Of a stretch of 64,000 nucleotides of DNA, positions 1 to 9,715 are shown in pieces. The notes under the pieces are model-generated. The model saw only the letters and a list, made by a program, of their open reading frames with translations, was not told the origin of the DNA and searched no databases. The stretch lies in assembly GCA_947044365.1 (NCBI GenBank), contig OX345650.1:3287373-3351372 (forward strand), in the 5' to 3' direction. The position numbers and the translations under genes were made by a program. The first letter of the stretch is position 1, and each line of letters starts with the position of its first letter. Source of the stretch: Petrosia ficiformis. Its lineage: Eukaryota; Porifera; Demospongiae; Haplosclerida; Petrosiidae.

Positions 1-250
1 TACTATTATTCCTGCATATTCTCCTATTATTTCTCACATTTCTCATCCCAGATTGAATTTAAAGTCAATATGAATATCAATGCATGCATAAGTAATGTAC
101 TAATAATTTCATCAATAATAATTATAATCTTCACGAATTCCTGTTTAAGTCATGCTTTTTTTAATAATGAATTTTTATGTTTGAATTCTTCCCTCTTATG
201 CCTGCATAATTCTCAAAGCTTTAATCCACCTATTATTCTCAAAATTATGC
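1..250 (-). repeat. Dispersed repeat, inverted copy (family R1)
   Basis: This stretch is the reverse complement of about 5345-5640: both contain the same run through 'gggaagaattcaaac', 'gcatgact(t/)aaaca' and 'tgggatgagaaatgtgagaa', with small differences. A third, partial copy lies at 682-830 in the same orientation as the 5.4 kb copy. No coding potential and no clear terminal repeats were seen. It is probably a non-autonomous mobile element; the class is unknown. Confidence 0.6.
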
Positions 251-681
251 CCAGCATAATGTGGTCAGGTCTACTGGTGTCTCTCTTGGATTAGAGCTAC
301 ATGTAGGTTCATAAACAGAATTTCAGTGAGAAGAGACTTCATCTATTCTGTAGCCATAAGACTTGTTCCAGTGTTCTTTTCAGGATTTTTTGAAAAGCAA
401 TGTCCCTTTATATATGCTTACTTTTTATAAATTATGCAGAGAATACTTGTAGTGTCAATATTGACATACCTAATGTATTACAATTACTGTTTAACAGCTA
501 AACTTGATTATCAACTATACCTACCCTGGTACATGGAAGCCTCGCCCCTTATAATTATGAGTGCTGGCAGGTAGCACATGTATGTCATGTGATCACCTAG
601 TAATTGGGGGATCGGTATAGGTTGCAAGGAATAGGTATGAGGTTATTACGCTGGCTAATTTTGGTTTGATTAAAGCTTAGC

Positions 682-830
682 TGGCATATAATGCCATACA
701 TAATAGGGAAGAATTCAAACATCATTAAATTAAAAATACATTAATTAATTGAGGACACTATTAATCTAATGAATGCCCAAAAAAGCATGGCTGAGTCAGA
801 AATTTGTGATGATGAAATCTCTCTTTCCAT
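682..830 (+). repeat. Dispersed repeat, partial copy (family R1)
   Basis: Shares 'cataatagggaagaattc' and the following AT-rich run, then 'gaatgccc' and 'aaaaagcatg', with 5364-5490. It is shorter and more diverged than the copies at 1-250 and 5345-5640. Confidence 0.5.
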
Positions 831-1131
831 GAATCTACTAATACATACATTAACTGTATATACATGTATATTGTATTATGGATGAATCGTATAATTATAG
901 ACACAATCTTGAACAAGTACATTAATTAACAATTATAATAATTATTGTCAAAATACTGAGGGGAGAACATGGATTTCTTGCAACCCCCTAAAATCGTGAC
1001 AATTATTTAACAGTATCTCATTCTAGATTGTTCTGGGATATTACCCATAAGAATGGGTCAGTCTGAAAGAGTAATGGAGTGGATTAAAGATGCTTTTATG
1101 ACCATCGTGTTTTTCCCACTAACTAAAAATT

Positions 1132-1252
1132 CAATTAAATCCTGCCTGTGTAACAAGTGATTACTTGTTACACAGGCAGGATTTAATTGAAATGGTGTTT
1201 ACATGTACTGATTACCAGTATCTGAAACATTAAGTACATGTAAACACCATTT
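1132..1252. repeat. Two back-to-back perfect hairpins
   Basis: A first palindrome has 27-bp arms (1132-1158 and 1163-1189) around the 4-nt loop 'gatt'. It is followed directly by a second with 20-bp arms (1190-1209 and 1233-1252) around a 23-nt spacer. Both pairs are perfect by eye. The stretch lies in the intron or upstream region of the ARL5 gene. It could be a fold-back element or a product of replication slippage. No gene is visible. Confidence 0.8.
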
Positions 1253-1369
1253 CAAACATTAAACACTATCTTGAACATTAACTTGAAATGCAACACACAG
1301 GTAAACACCATCTTGGACATAGCTTAAAGTGCATGTACAGTACATACAAATCATGTCTATGTATACATG

Positions 1370-1643
1370 TAGTGTTGTTTTAGTTAACTATAACTAAAAC
1401 CCTTTTTAGTAAGGCATTATGACTTTTAGTTAACTAAAATATAACTACTATATACTACATGTATAACTAACAAAATTGGCTAATAATGGGCACTTTTAGT
1501 TAGTTAACTAAAACTAAAACCCTTTTAGTAAGCCTAATATTATTTTAGTTAATGAAAATATAACTAAACTAAAACTTTGAGATACCAGGTATACTATAAC
1601 TAAAGCTAAAAGTAGTCATTTTTGTCAAACTAAAACAACACTA
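1370..1643 (+). mobile_element. hAT-like MITE, family M1, copy 1
   Basis: A 274-bp element starts TAGTGTTGTTTTAGTT and ends AACTAAAACAACACTA, which are terminal inverted repeats. The inside is built of TTTTAGTTAACTA-type motifs, and there is no ORF. Other copies in the window are 2946-3221, 3634-4262, a copy split around 31592-32221 and a degraded copy near 40797. The flanks here (tatacatg / atacataa) are only a poor match, so the target duplication has decayed or is absent. Confidence 0.75.
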
Positions 1644-2258
1644 ATACATAATACATGTACATGTATGTATTCATCATAGAGATGGGCAATAATTCAATAT
1701 AATATCTTCATGTCTTATTTGAAAGATTTAAAACTTGATTGTCTAGTCATTTTATTACTTATAATACATATAATACCATTGATCCTGTCTGCTCAGAATA
1801 GAATTAGGCTTATAGAAGAGAAATAATATCAAAAAGCTTTCCACATACCGTAGCATCCTCTCAAGCTTGCTTGATTACAAAATCACATAATATGAGAGAG
1901 AAAGATAGAGAGAGAATTCAACTCAAGTGTTATGTTATTGTTTTGGCAAGGTATAATCTAGTAAGGATGAGTGGTCTAAGGACTGTCTCACAGTCTAAAC
2001 AATGTAAATATTGGATGTAAAATTAATGATGAACATGTACGTGTACTTTTTAATTAAAACTTAAACAAAGTCAATAAACTACATGTACATGTAAATGTTG
2101 GACTAGTGTTAGGCAGAAAAGTATTTATTCTGTTATTGTTACCATGATATTATCGAAATATTTTATGTGTACATGTACATGAAATTACACGAAACATTTT
2201 GTACATGTACATGCACAAAATATTTTATATTTGTATATGTACATATCACTACTGTTAG

Positions 2259-2262
<4 letters not shown>

Positions 2263-2320
<58 letters not shown>
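2263..2320 (+). repeat. (TC)n microsatellite forming a polypyrimidine tract
   Basis: A run of CT dinucleotides with a short TTTC interruption ends about 12 bp before the splice acceptor at 2334 of an ARL5 exon. It probably serves as the polypyrimidine tract of that 3' splice site. Confidence 0.85.
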
Positions 2321-2323
<3 letters not shown>

Positions 2324-2334
2324 TCATCTTACAG

Positions 2335-5300
2335 CTTAATGAATGAAGTAGTACATACATCTCCAACAATAGGAAGTAATGTTGAAGAGGTATATACATG
2401 CACATTATATCAATATTTCACCAACTAATTTTTCATTCTGATAAGTAATTATTCAATTTTATTGAAGTACAATAATTTGGAATATTATAAAGGGCACACT
2501 AAACTAGGTTATGATGGAAAACCATCATAGCATGCTCTTTCAGCCTGGATCTTAAGCTCCACATCAAAAGTGTACATGGTATTGCAGTGTTCTGCCCACA
2601 CTGGTTAGATGAGTTAACTACATCTCAGATAATACATATAGGCTACTGAGACAGTATTAAGTATATACTGGATAAACAGCACTCTAAATATCCTGGACAG
2701 AACACTGGTATTAGTATACACTTTGAAGGTATCTGCCATTCCAGATATAAAATAAATATTGTAATTTCTATACTACATCCTACAAAATGTCAAGTCAAGA
2801 AGTAGTACATGTATGGGTGTGGAAATTATTTACTATGAGTGTTGTAGACAACACTAAGGTACATGTATCTGTAGTGTATGTAAAGATCCTAAGAAGGCAA
2901 AAAAAAAGATGGAGCAATAATAGCCAGAGTGTACTCTGCATGTATTAGTGTTGTTTTAGTTTGACAAAAATGACTACTTTTAGATATAGTTATAGTATGC
3001 CTGGTTTCTCAAACTTTTAGTTTAGTTATAGTTTAATTAAATAATTTGGACCTACTAAAAGGGTTTTAAGTTTAGTTAATTAACTAAAAGTGCAGCCAAT
3101 TTTCATTTTAGTTAGTTATAGTTATTACAATAGACTTGTAATTTAGTTATAGTTTAGTTAACTAAAAGTCACAATGCCTTACTAAAAGAGGCTTTATTTA
3201 TAGTTAACTAAAACAACACTAACATGTATTAAAGATGGCAGGGACCTACATACACTCTTAAATTGTGAGTAAAGAGGCACCTATTAGTATATCAGTACAC
3301 AGTGTAGGTATTAAGAATTAAATGTGATAATTACAATGAATGTTCCTTTTCAGGTTAGATGGAAGAATCTCCATTTTGTTATGTGGGATATAGGTGGTCA
3401 GGAATCATTAAGACAAGCCTGGAGTACATACTATTCAAGTACACACTTCCTCATAGTAGTAATTGATAGTACAGATCGAGAGAGACTTAATGTTACTAAA
3501 GAAGAGCTATATAAGATGTTAGGACATGAGGTATGTCTATCACTGTATAATACCAATCACAATTTACCTCAATGGCTAAAGTCTGTTTACCTTCATAATG
3601 ATGTCTAATTTGTGTGTGGGATATTGTACTAATTAGTGTTGATTTAGTTAACTATAACCAAAACCCCTTTTAGTGAAGCCTTTTGACTTTTAGTTACTTT
3701 TAGTAAAATTACAAGTCTATTGCAATAACTACATGTATAACTAACTAATTGAAACATGGCTTATAATAGCACTCTTAGTTACCTTTTAGTAAGCCTAATA
3801 TTATTTTAGTTAATTAATTAAACATAGTATAACTATGACTAAAAGTGATCATATTGTCATCAGGGCATAAACAAAGGTGGTAACATTCGAAGGTTCGTTA
3901 TAATTCCTTACCTTCGAAGGTAGAATCCATTCCACAAAGGTTCGCAATTAACACGTGGTTAATTATTTGCTGAAATAATTATTTATAACTCTTAATCATT
4001 TGTCACGTGGAGATTGATAATGGCTGAGAGTGAAGAGACCATGGACGAGAGTGTGGACTTTCAAAACCAGAATGTACTGAATCTCATCTGCCATCTTCTG
4101 AATTAAGAGGTCTCCCATTAGATAAACACTTGTATAGGTACAAAGTTAACACATTCATAGTGTTACACCTTCGTGAACCTTCTTGTTCTAGTTGAAACAA
4201 ACCTTCGAAGGTGTAAAAATCACCTTCGTTTATGCCCTGATTGTCATAATAAAACAACACTAGTACTAATGATTGATTCTGAAGCAATGTGTTATAATCA
4301 TATGACATAAGGATAATAATATGAAAATGATGTGGGGGAAACATTAGTTACATTACTGACTATAATGAACATGACAGATGCGCAACTGTCCACATTCACT
4401 TCAGGAATACCTTTCACTTGTTAAATGCTATAACAACACAACATAGTTATATTGCAAACCAGTTGTACTAATGCAAGTCCCATTCTTGTACTATGGTTAT
4501 AGAAATTCATGCATGCTCAGATGCTCCAATGGCAGTATAAAAGGCCCAAGGGTGAAGTGAACATGGACAGATTTCAGTTAATGACTGACTGATTTAAGAA
4601 AAACATTCTGTGTACTAAAAACTTGGTACTAAGTTGCTATGACAATATTAGTCATCATACAAATTTACTATTAACCTAAGACAGTGGCTCATGCTTCATG
4701 TAATGAAATAATGGACTATATATGGTATAATACACTGGCTAGCCAAGGGTAAGGGTTCAATCATACATGTAGTAGTAATGCTCTAATTATTTCATGAGCT
4801 TATGTGAAGCAAAAGCCATTTATTTGTTGGGTAGTTTTATAAACAGCTGAGGGGAATTTTCAGTATGTGTGTTAATTCATATAGGATTTAAAGAAAGCTG
4901 GAGTATTGATTTATGCAAATAAACAAGATGTAAAAGGATCAATGAATGCGACAGAAATCACACAACATCTAAACCTCACATCAATAAAAGACCATGGATG
5001 GCATATACAAGCCTGCTGTGCATTAACAGGAGAAGGGTTAGTTGAAATATACAATAGTGGATGTCTGTTCATATTCACGATGACATCAAAATTAGGATGT
5101 GGTGACTTTATATATACACTATAGTGTATAGTTTAATGTCATAAGGTTAATTCATGATTATACTGTAACTCAATAATGAAGCTTGAAATTTCGCTGAAAA
5201 GTACTGGAATGATAATTGTATGAGAATGGTAGAGGAAAAATAATTGTTGGAGATTGCAAGCTAAAGTTATGGACATAATCATTTCTCAGGTCACGTTGAA

Positions 5301-6195
5301 CGTGAATGACCTTCAGTTAGGCCTGAACACATGATGCTGACAGAGAATAAGGTGGATTAAAGCCATAATAGGGAAGAATTCAAACATAATTAAATTAAAA
5401 AATTCATTAATAATTATTATTATTAATAATTGAGGTCAATTGTTACTTGTTACTCTAATAAATGCCCTAAAAAGCATGACTTAAACAGGAATTTGAGAAG
5501 ATTATAATTATTATTGATAAAATTATTAGTACATTACTTATGCATGCATTGATGTTCATATTGACTTTGAAATTGTTTCAATCTGGGATGAGAAATGTGA
5601 GAAATAGGAGAATATGCGAGAATAATAGTAAGGTTTTGAGGGAATTGCTCAAAAGAATAATAGGTGAAGAGTATATACTCAGTATAGCATAATGTACTAA
5701 GGCCTACATGTACCTTCAGTACTGTTAGTTTACTGTGTAAAGTACAATATAGTGCTGTTGATATAGTAACATCACACACCATATTGTACTGTAAATGTGT
5801 ATTGTACTATACTGAACTACTTGCAATCTAGAATCACATTAATCTGGCAGAGGAGAATTGTAAAAGTAGTTATGAATATCATTTGTGTACTTGGATATAT
5901 GATTTCAAACACAGTCATGATAGTACCTTAGCAACAAGCCAATTTTTTATTCTTTTTTTGATGTATATCTCTACCTTGTAAGATGTGAATAATAAAAGCA
6001 TTTTACAAAATGAAAGAACTTAAAGGGCTCTACACACATTCTTTCATTTAAATGTTTTTATTATTGACACAGCAGTCACTAGTACTACAGCTTACAAATT
6101 ACATTTACAATATTATGTTCATGATAGTTTCTTAACTATATAGACTATATCAAGGATTGGAATGGATTAGCTCACAAATTCAAAATGGAAGATAA
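2335..6195 (+). CDS. ARL5: ADP-ribosylation factor-like 5 GTPase, C-terminal four exons (5' end outside window)
   Basis: Exons 2335-2389, 3354-3530, 4885-5036 and 6144-6195 join in frame with GT-AG borders. They read as the ARL5 family from the switch I region ([17 protein letters not shown]) through the G3 motif WDIGGQES and the G4 motif ANKQD, to [19 protein letters not shown] and [12 protein letters not shown] at the C-terminus. ARL5 is a small Arf-like GTPase of the trans-Golgi network in animals. The first exon, with the N-terminal glycine and the P-loop, was not found in 1-2334 and is probably left of the window; the first exon here begins in phase 2. The stop at 6193-6195 overlaps an AATAAA. 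Introns 1 and 2 contain MITEs. Family identification is firm; the last-exon join is supported by the codon it restores (GG|A) and by the conserved GLEW. Confidence 0.9.
2946..3221 (-). mobile_element. hAT-like MITE, family M1, copy 2
   Basis: A 276-bp element with ends TAGTGTTGTTTTAGTT and AACTAAAACAACACTA, in the opposite orientation to copy 1. It is flanked by 8-bp direct repeats that differ at one base (gcatgtat 2938-2945, acatgtat 3222-3229), as expected of hAT insertions. It lies in an ARL5 intron. Confidence 0.82.
3634..4262 (+). mobile_element. hAT-like MITE, family M1, copy 3, interrupted
   Basis: Starts TAGTGTTGATTTAGTT and ends AAAACAACACTA. It is flanked by a perfect 8-bp target duplication, GTACTAAT (3626-3633 and 4263-4270). 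It is split by another hAT-type element at 3861-4239. Without the insert it is about 240 bp, close to the other M1 copies. The exact 8-bp duplication assigns the M1 family to the hAT superfamily. Confidence 0.88.
3861..4239 (+). mobile_element. hAT-type MITE with CAGGG ends, nested in M1 copy 3
   Basis: A 379-bp element begins CAGGGCATAAACAAAGGTG and ends with the inverse, CACCTTCGTTTATGCCCTG (one mismatch between the repeats). It is flanked by a perfect 8-bp duplication ATTGTCAT (3853-3860 and 4240-4247). CAGGG termini and an 8-bp duplication are hAT hallmarks. It contains repeated TTCGAAGG motifs. A short minus-strand ORF at its right end is not a credible protein. Confidence 0.9.
5345..5640 (+). 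repeat. Dispersed repeat (family R1), in ARL5 intron 3
   Basis: Forms an inverted pair with 1-250 and a direct match with 682-830. AT-rich, no ORF. It lies between ARL5 exons 4885-5036 and 6144-6195. Confidence 0.6.
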
Positions 6196-6625
6196 TAAAA
6201 ATGCGACTGTAGTATATTATATATATATATTATAATATTTATTTTCTCTTTGAGTTCATTTTATGTCGTGCCCTTTCTGTCTGTATGACATTATTCTTTT
6301 CTTCCAAGTTTCATTTTTTTCATTCATCATTTATTATTTCATGTCTTCAATGAGCATTCTTTTAGTATAATATAATAATGGTGATAACATTGTGTTATCC
6401 ATATTGTACTTCACAATCATTATTAATCACTTATGAAATAATTTTTTTGTGTTACACTGACAATTTTGTATGTATAACTACATGTATTTAAAAGTAATAA
6501 TTATTTCTTTGTTGCCAACATTTTGCTTAGACAAGTATGTGATTTAATAATTTTTAATTAACTAGTTAAATGCGAATTAAATCAACTTATTAATTTAACT
6601 TATTTAAGTGTCAAACCACAAAGAA
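6196..6625 (+). other. Spacer between ARL5 and the hAT-derived gene
   Basis: AT-rich, with a short (TA)n run near 6217-6230. It must hold the ARL5 3' UTR and the promoter and 5' UTR of the next gene. No further element is recognised, and no hAT-type terminal repeat was seen here. Confidence 0.5.
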
Positions 6626-9466
6626 ATGGCGACCGGTTGTGAGTGTTCCAAGAAAATTTCTGTTTTTGAGTACTATACAGAGAGATGTAAACGCGAAGGT
6701 AAAGTGGAGGGAATATGTATGTTGTGTAATGTCAAAATAAAAGGAAAAGAGGGAGTTACATCGAATTTCGTAACACATTTGAAGGTACGCATTTGAAATT
6801 ACAAAACTAATTAATAGTTATTATGAATAATGTTATGAGGTGTTTGTTTACTATTGCTGAGGTACAGTCCCAATGTTGTTTGTATGTTGTTTTTTGGTTT
6901 TGATATATATCAATAGATGCAGACTCTTTCAAAAAAAACTATGTTATTACCAGGTGTTTGTTGTTACTTTTGACTGCTTGTGTCATTTCATCTCCTTCAC
7001 TACTTTCAATCTCTTTTGAATAATATACTTTAGTTATATCATAAATAATAGATACAGAGAAAGGATTGAAAATAGTGTACAAATCCACAGCCAATGCAAT
7101 GATTAGCACATTCCCATAGTCCCTATAAAGTTTGCAGAGTAGTGCAGAGTTGCAGTCTGCTTTGTTCTTACCTATTTGGACTTCAATGAAAATATTTGCT
7201 TCCCACTAAAGGCACTTAATACTGTTATGTACGATGGTCTTTTCTTATTAGTAGTTAGTCCATGTTCAGATTACCAACAAGAGACCACATCAAGCATTTA
7301 CCTGATATCACTAGGGCTGGGCGATAGTAGCAATAGCATCAGTCACGACAGTGATATTTAAAAACTACTATCATGATAATAGATATATGGTTATGGGCAT
7401 GTGTATTTGACATACATGTGTATTTTGTCTCAACATACCTACAATCACTTCGATCTTGACAAAGAGCTGCTAGTTTTCCTGTTGGAGGGCTCTAAGAGAG
7501 TGATGTATGGGAGTACTTAGTTTCTCTGCCACAAGTGAAAAATGCTCAGAGTCTCTATTCAAATTTTAATTTCACTATCACGATAGTATTCACTGTCATT
7601 CAAGTGTCTATTAAATATTGTGATAGTTAAAAATTTCACTATCACCAGCTCTAGATATCACTATAGCATACATTTGCCATTTCTAATTTGTTCTACATTT
7701 CTGTGGTTAAGAGTAAACCTATTTGTTTGTATTTGAAATAGTAATGTATGAGACAAGAATAGGACAATACCTTCTTTTGTAATTTATTTGTTTTTTTACT
7801 ACTTCAGCGAAAACATCCTCTCGCACATGACAAGTTCTCCAAGCAGAAGCAATTAAAAACCGAGCTAAATCATTTAGCTCCAACAACATTGTCTCGTGTA
7901 GACCCTCCAGTTCTCCTGTCAAAACCGTCAGACGCAACGAGTCTGAAACAAGAGATGACTTCAAGAGCAATAACTAAAATGGTCATTATTGACTTGCTAC
8001 CACTTCGCATAGTTGACAGCCAGGGTTTCCGTGATCTTGTGTGCCTGTTAGACCCTCGTCATACTGTAATGACACAGGATAATCTTCAGCAGTATGTCCT
8101 CCCTGCATACACATTAACAGTACAAGAAAAAATAAAAACTACTTTACAGACATCACCGTCGTGTGTACTAGTCCTAGATATTTGGAGAATTAGCTTAACT
8201 CAAGCATACATTGGATTTACTGTATATTTTATTTCTCAAACATGGCAGGTTGAGGCATTAGTTCTGGCATGTAGTTATTTGATAGGTTATCATTCACCGC
8301 AAAGAATTCTTTCTATTTATGAACAGGTTCTTTCGATATACGCTATACAGGATCGAGTATTTCATGTGGTAAATAATAGTGCTGGAGGTAAGCCTAATAA
8401 TAGTTTTCCTGGGTTTAATTTAGAGGATGACGATGATTCTGAAGAAGTAGATGACTCCGAAGATCTTAGAGAGCTTGATGATATCCAGCTAAGCCAACAG
8501 CAATCAAAAGGCTTTGGCCGTGCATTGTTGCTGACAATTAAGGATGGGTTAATTGCACTTTCCCCACATACAAATGTTTTGAATAAAGCAGCCCAAATTA
8601 TCAATCATTTGCAGAAATCTACACTAGCAGTTGGAAGAGAATTTGAAATTGTTTCGGAAAAATGGAAGGCTGGTACCAAATGGAGTTCCCAGTTACAAAT
8701 GATTCGCAGTCTGCTGGAAATGCGTTCTGAGGATTGGATGAAAAATAAGGAACAACTGAACTTGAATGAGACCGAAAAATTGATTTTGAAAGAAGTCGTT
8801 GAGATTCTAGAACCTTTCGAAGAAGCTAATAACTTTGTACACGGTGACAAATTTTTATCAGTTAGTATGTGTATACCATCATATGTTGGCTTGAAAACTC
8901 ATCTCTCCACAACCACCACTCAATACTGTTCATCACTGGTGGCAACTCTATCATTATCTCTTGATAAGCACTTGAAAGATGTTCTGCATAATAGTATATA
9001 TGTTTGTGCAGCTGTTTTAGACCCTAGATTCAAACTGACTTGGTGCAAAGCTGAATCTGAAATGGACACTTACAAGAAAATTGTCTTAAAAGACGCTGAG
9101 CAATTTACACCTCCACATAGTCATACTTCTAAAGCATTTGACCAACCTCTGACACCAAGCAAATTATTTTCATTTTTAACTACTGAACCTACCAAAAAAA
9201 TAACAACACCCATGCAAGAACTGGAATCGTATCTCAAAGATGAACACAGTGGAGACAACCCTGTGGAATTTTGGAGAATCAGGTCTAGCATTTACCCCGT
9301 TCTCTCCAACCTGTCCAGATGCGTGCTTACTATACCAGTAACACATACTCCACTACAAGATGTCTTTGATTATGCTAGCAAGATTATTCACACAGATCCT
9401 TTCCATTTTCTTCCTGAACATCTGGAGACTCTTCTATTTTTAAAAGCAAATTCTCAGTTGCTTTAG
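6626..9466 (+). CDS. hAT transposase-derived protein (ZBED-like), probably catalytically dead
   Basis: Two exons, 6626-6784 and 7808-9466, join in phase 0 to give about 605 aa. Exon 1 starts at the ATG of MATGCECSKK (the frame upstream lacks an earlier ATG) and encodes a BED zinc finger: ICMLC, then the two histidines of NFVTHLK and RKHPL, the second supplied by exon 2. Exon 2 carries the hAT core, with VDSQGFRDLVCLLDPRH, LVLDIW with the first catalytic Asp, TKWSSQLQMIRSLL, and the C-terminal dimerisation region ending ETLLFLKANSQLL. Compared with active hAT transposases, the second Asp (usual TDNASN) reads VNNSAG, and the usual CxxH before the helical insert reads GFGR. The reading frame is otherwise intact. 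No matching terminal repeats were found on either side, so it may be a domesticated gene rather than a mobile element. Alternatively it is a young, decaying copy. The assignment to hAT/ZBED is firm; the function is unknown. Confidence 0.85.
7312..7653 (+). mobile_element. hAT-type MITE in the intron of the hAT-derived gene
   Basis: A 342-bp element begins TAGGGCTGGGCGATAGT and ends ACTATCACCAGCTCTA (imperfect inverted repeats). It is flanked by a perfect 8-bp duplication GATATCAC (7304-7311 and 7654-7661). It has internal ACTATCATGATAGT-like motifs and no ORF. Confidence 0.9.
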
Positions 9467-9715
9467 CATGTATTGTTATGTACTGAATTTTTTAACACAG
9501 ACTCAATTTTTTTTGTAATTTAAATTAGTTCCTTTTAAAAGGTCATTGTTTAAAGTAAATTCCTGAAATCAAGTAGTACTATACAGTCTCTTCTGTATAG
9601 TCCCTTGTTTCAGTTTACTTTAGTGTAAACTGGGAAGTGGCCTAAGGGGTATGGCAGGCCGGCCGGCCGGCAATAAGTACAGTACGGGAGGGGCTGGTAC
9701 AGAGAATTTTCGATA

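Noticed and set aside
1..2334. Search for the first ARL5 exon with the P-loop GLDNAGKTT
   Set aside because: No frame in this interval gives it with a phase-2 donor, so it is judged to be outside the window.
4084..4344. Minus-strand ORF of 86 codons
   Set aside because: It spans the end of a hAT MITE, an M1 end and flanking intron, so it is a chance frame across mobile DNA.
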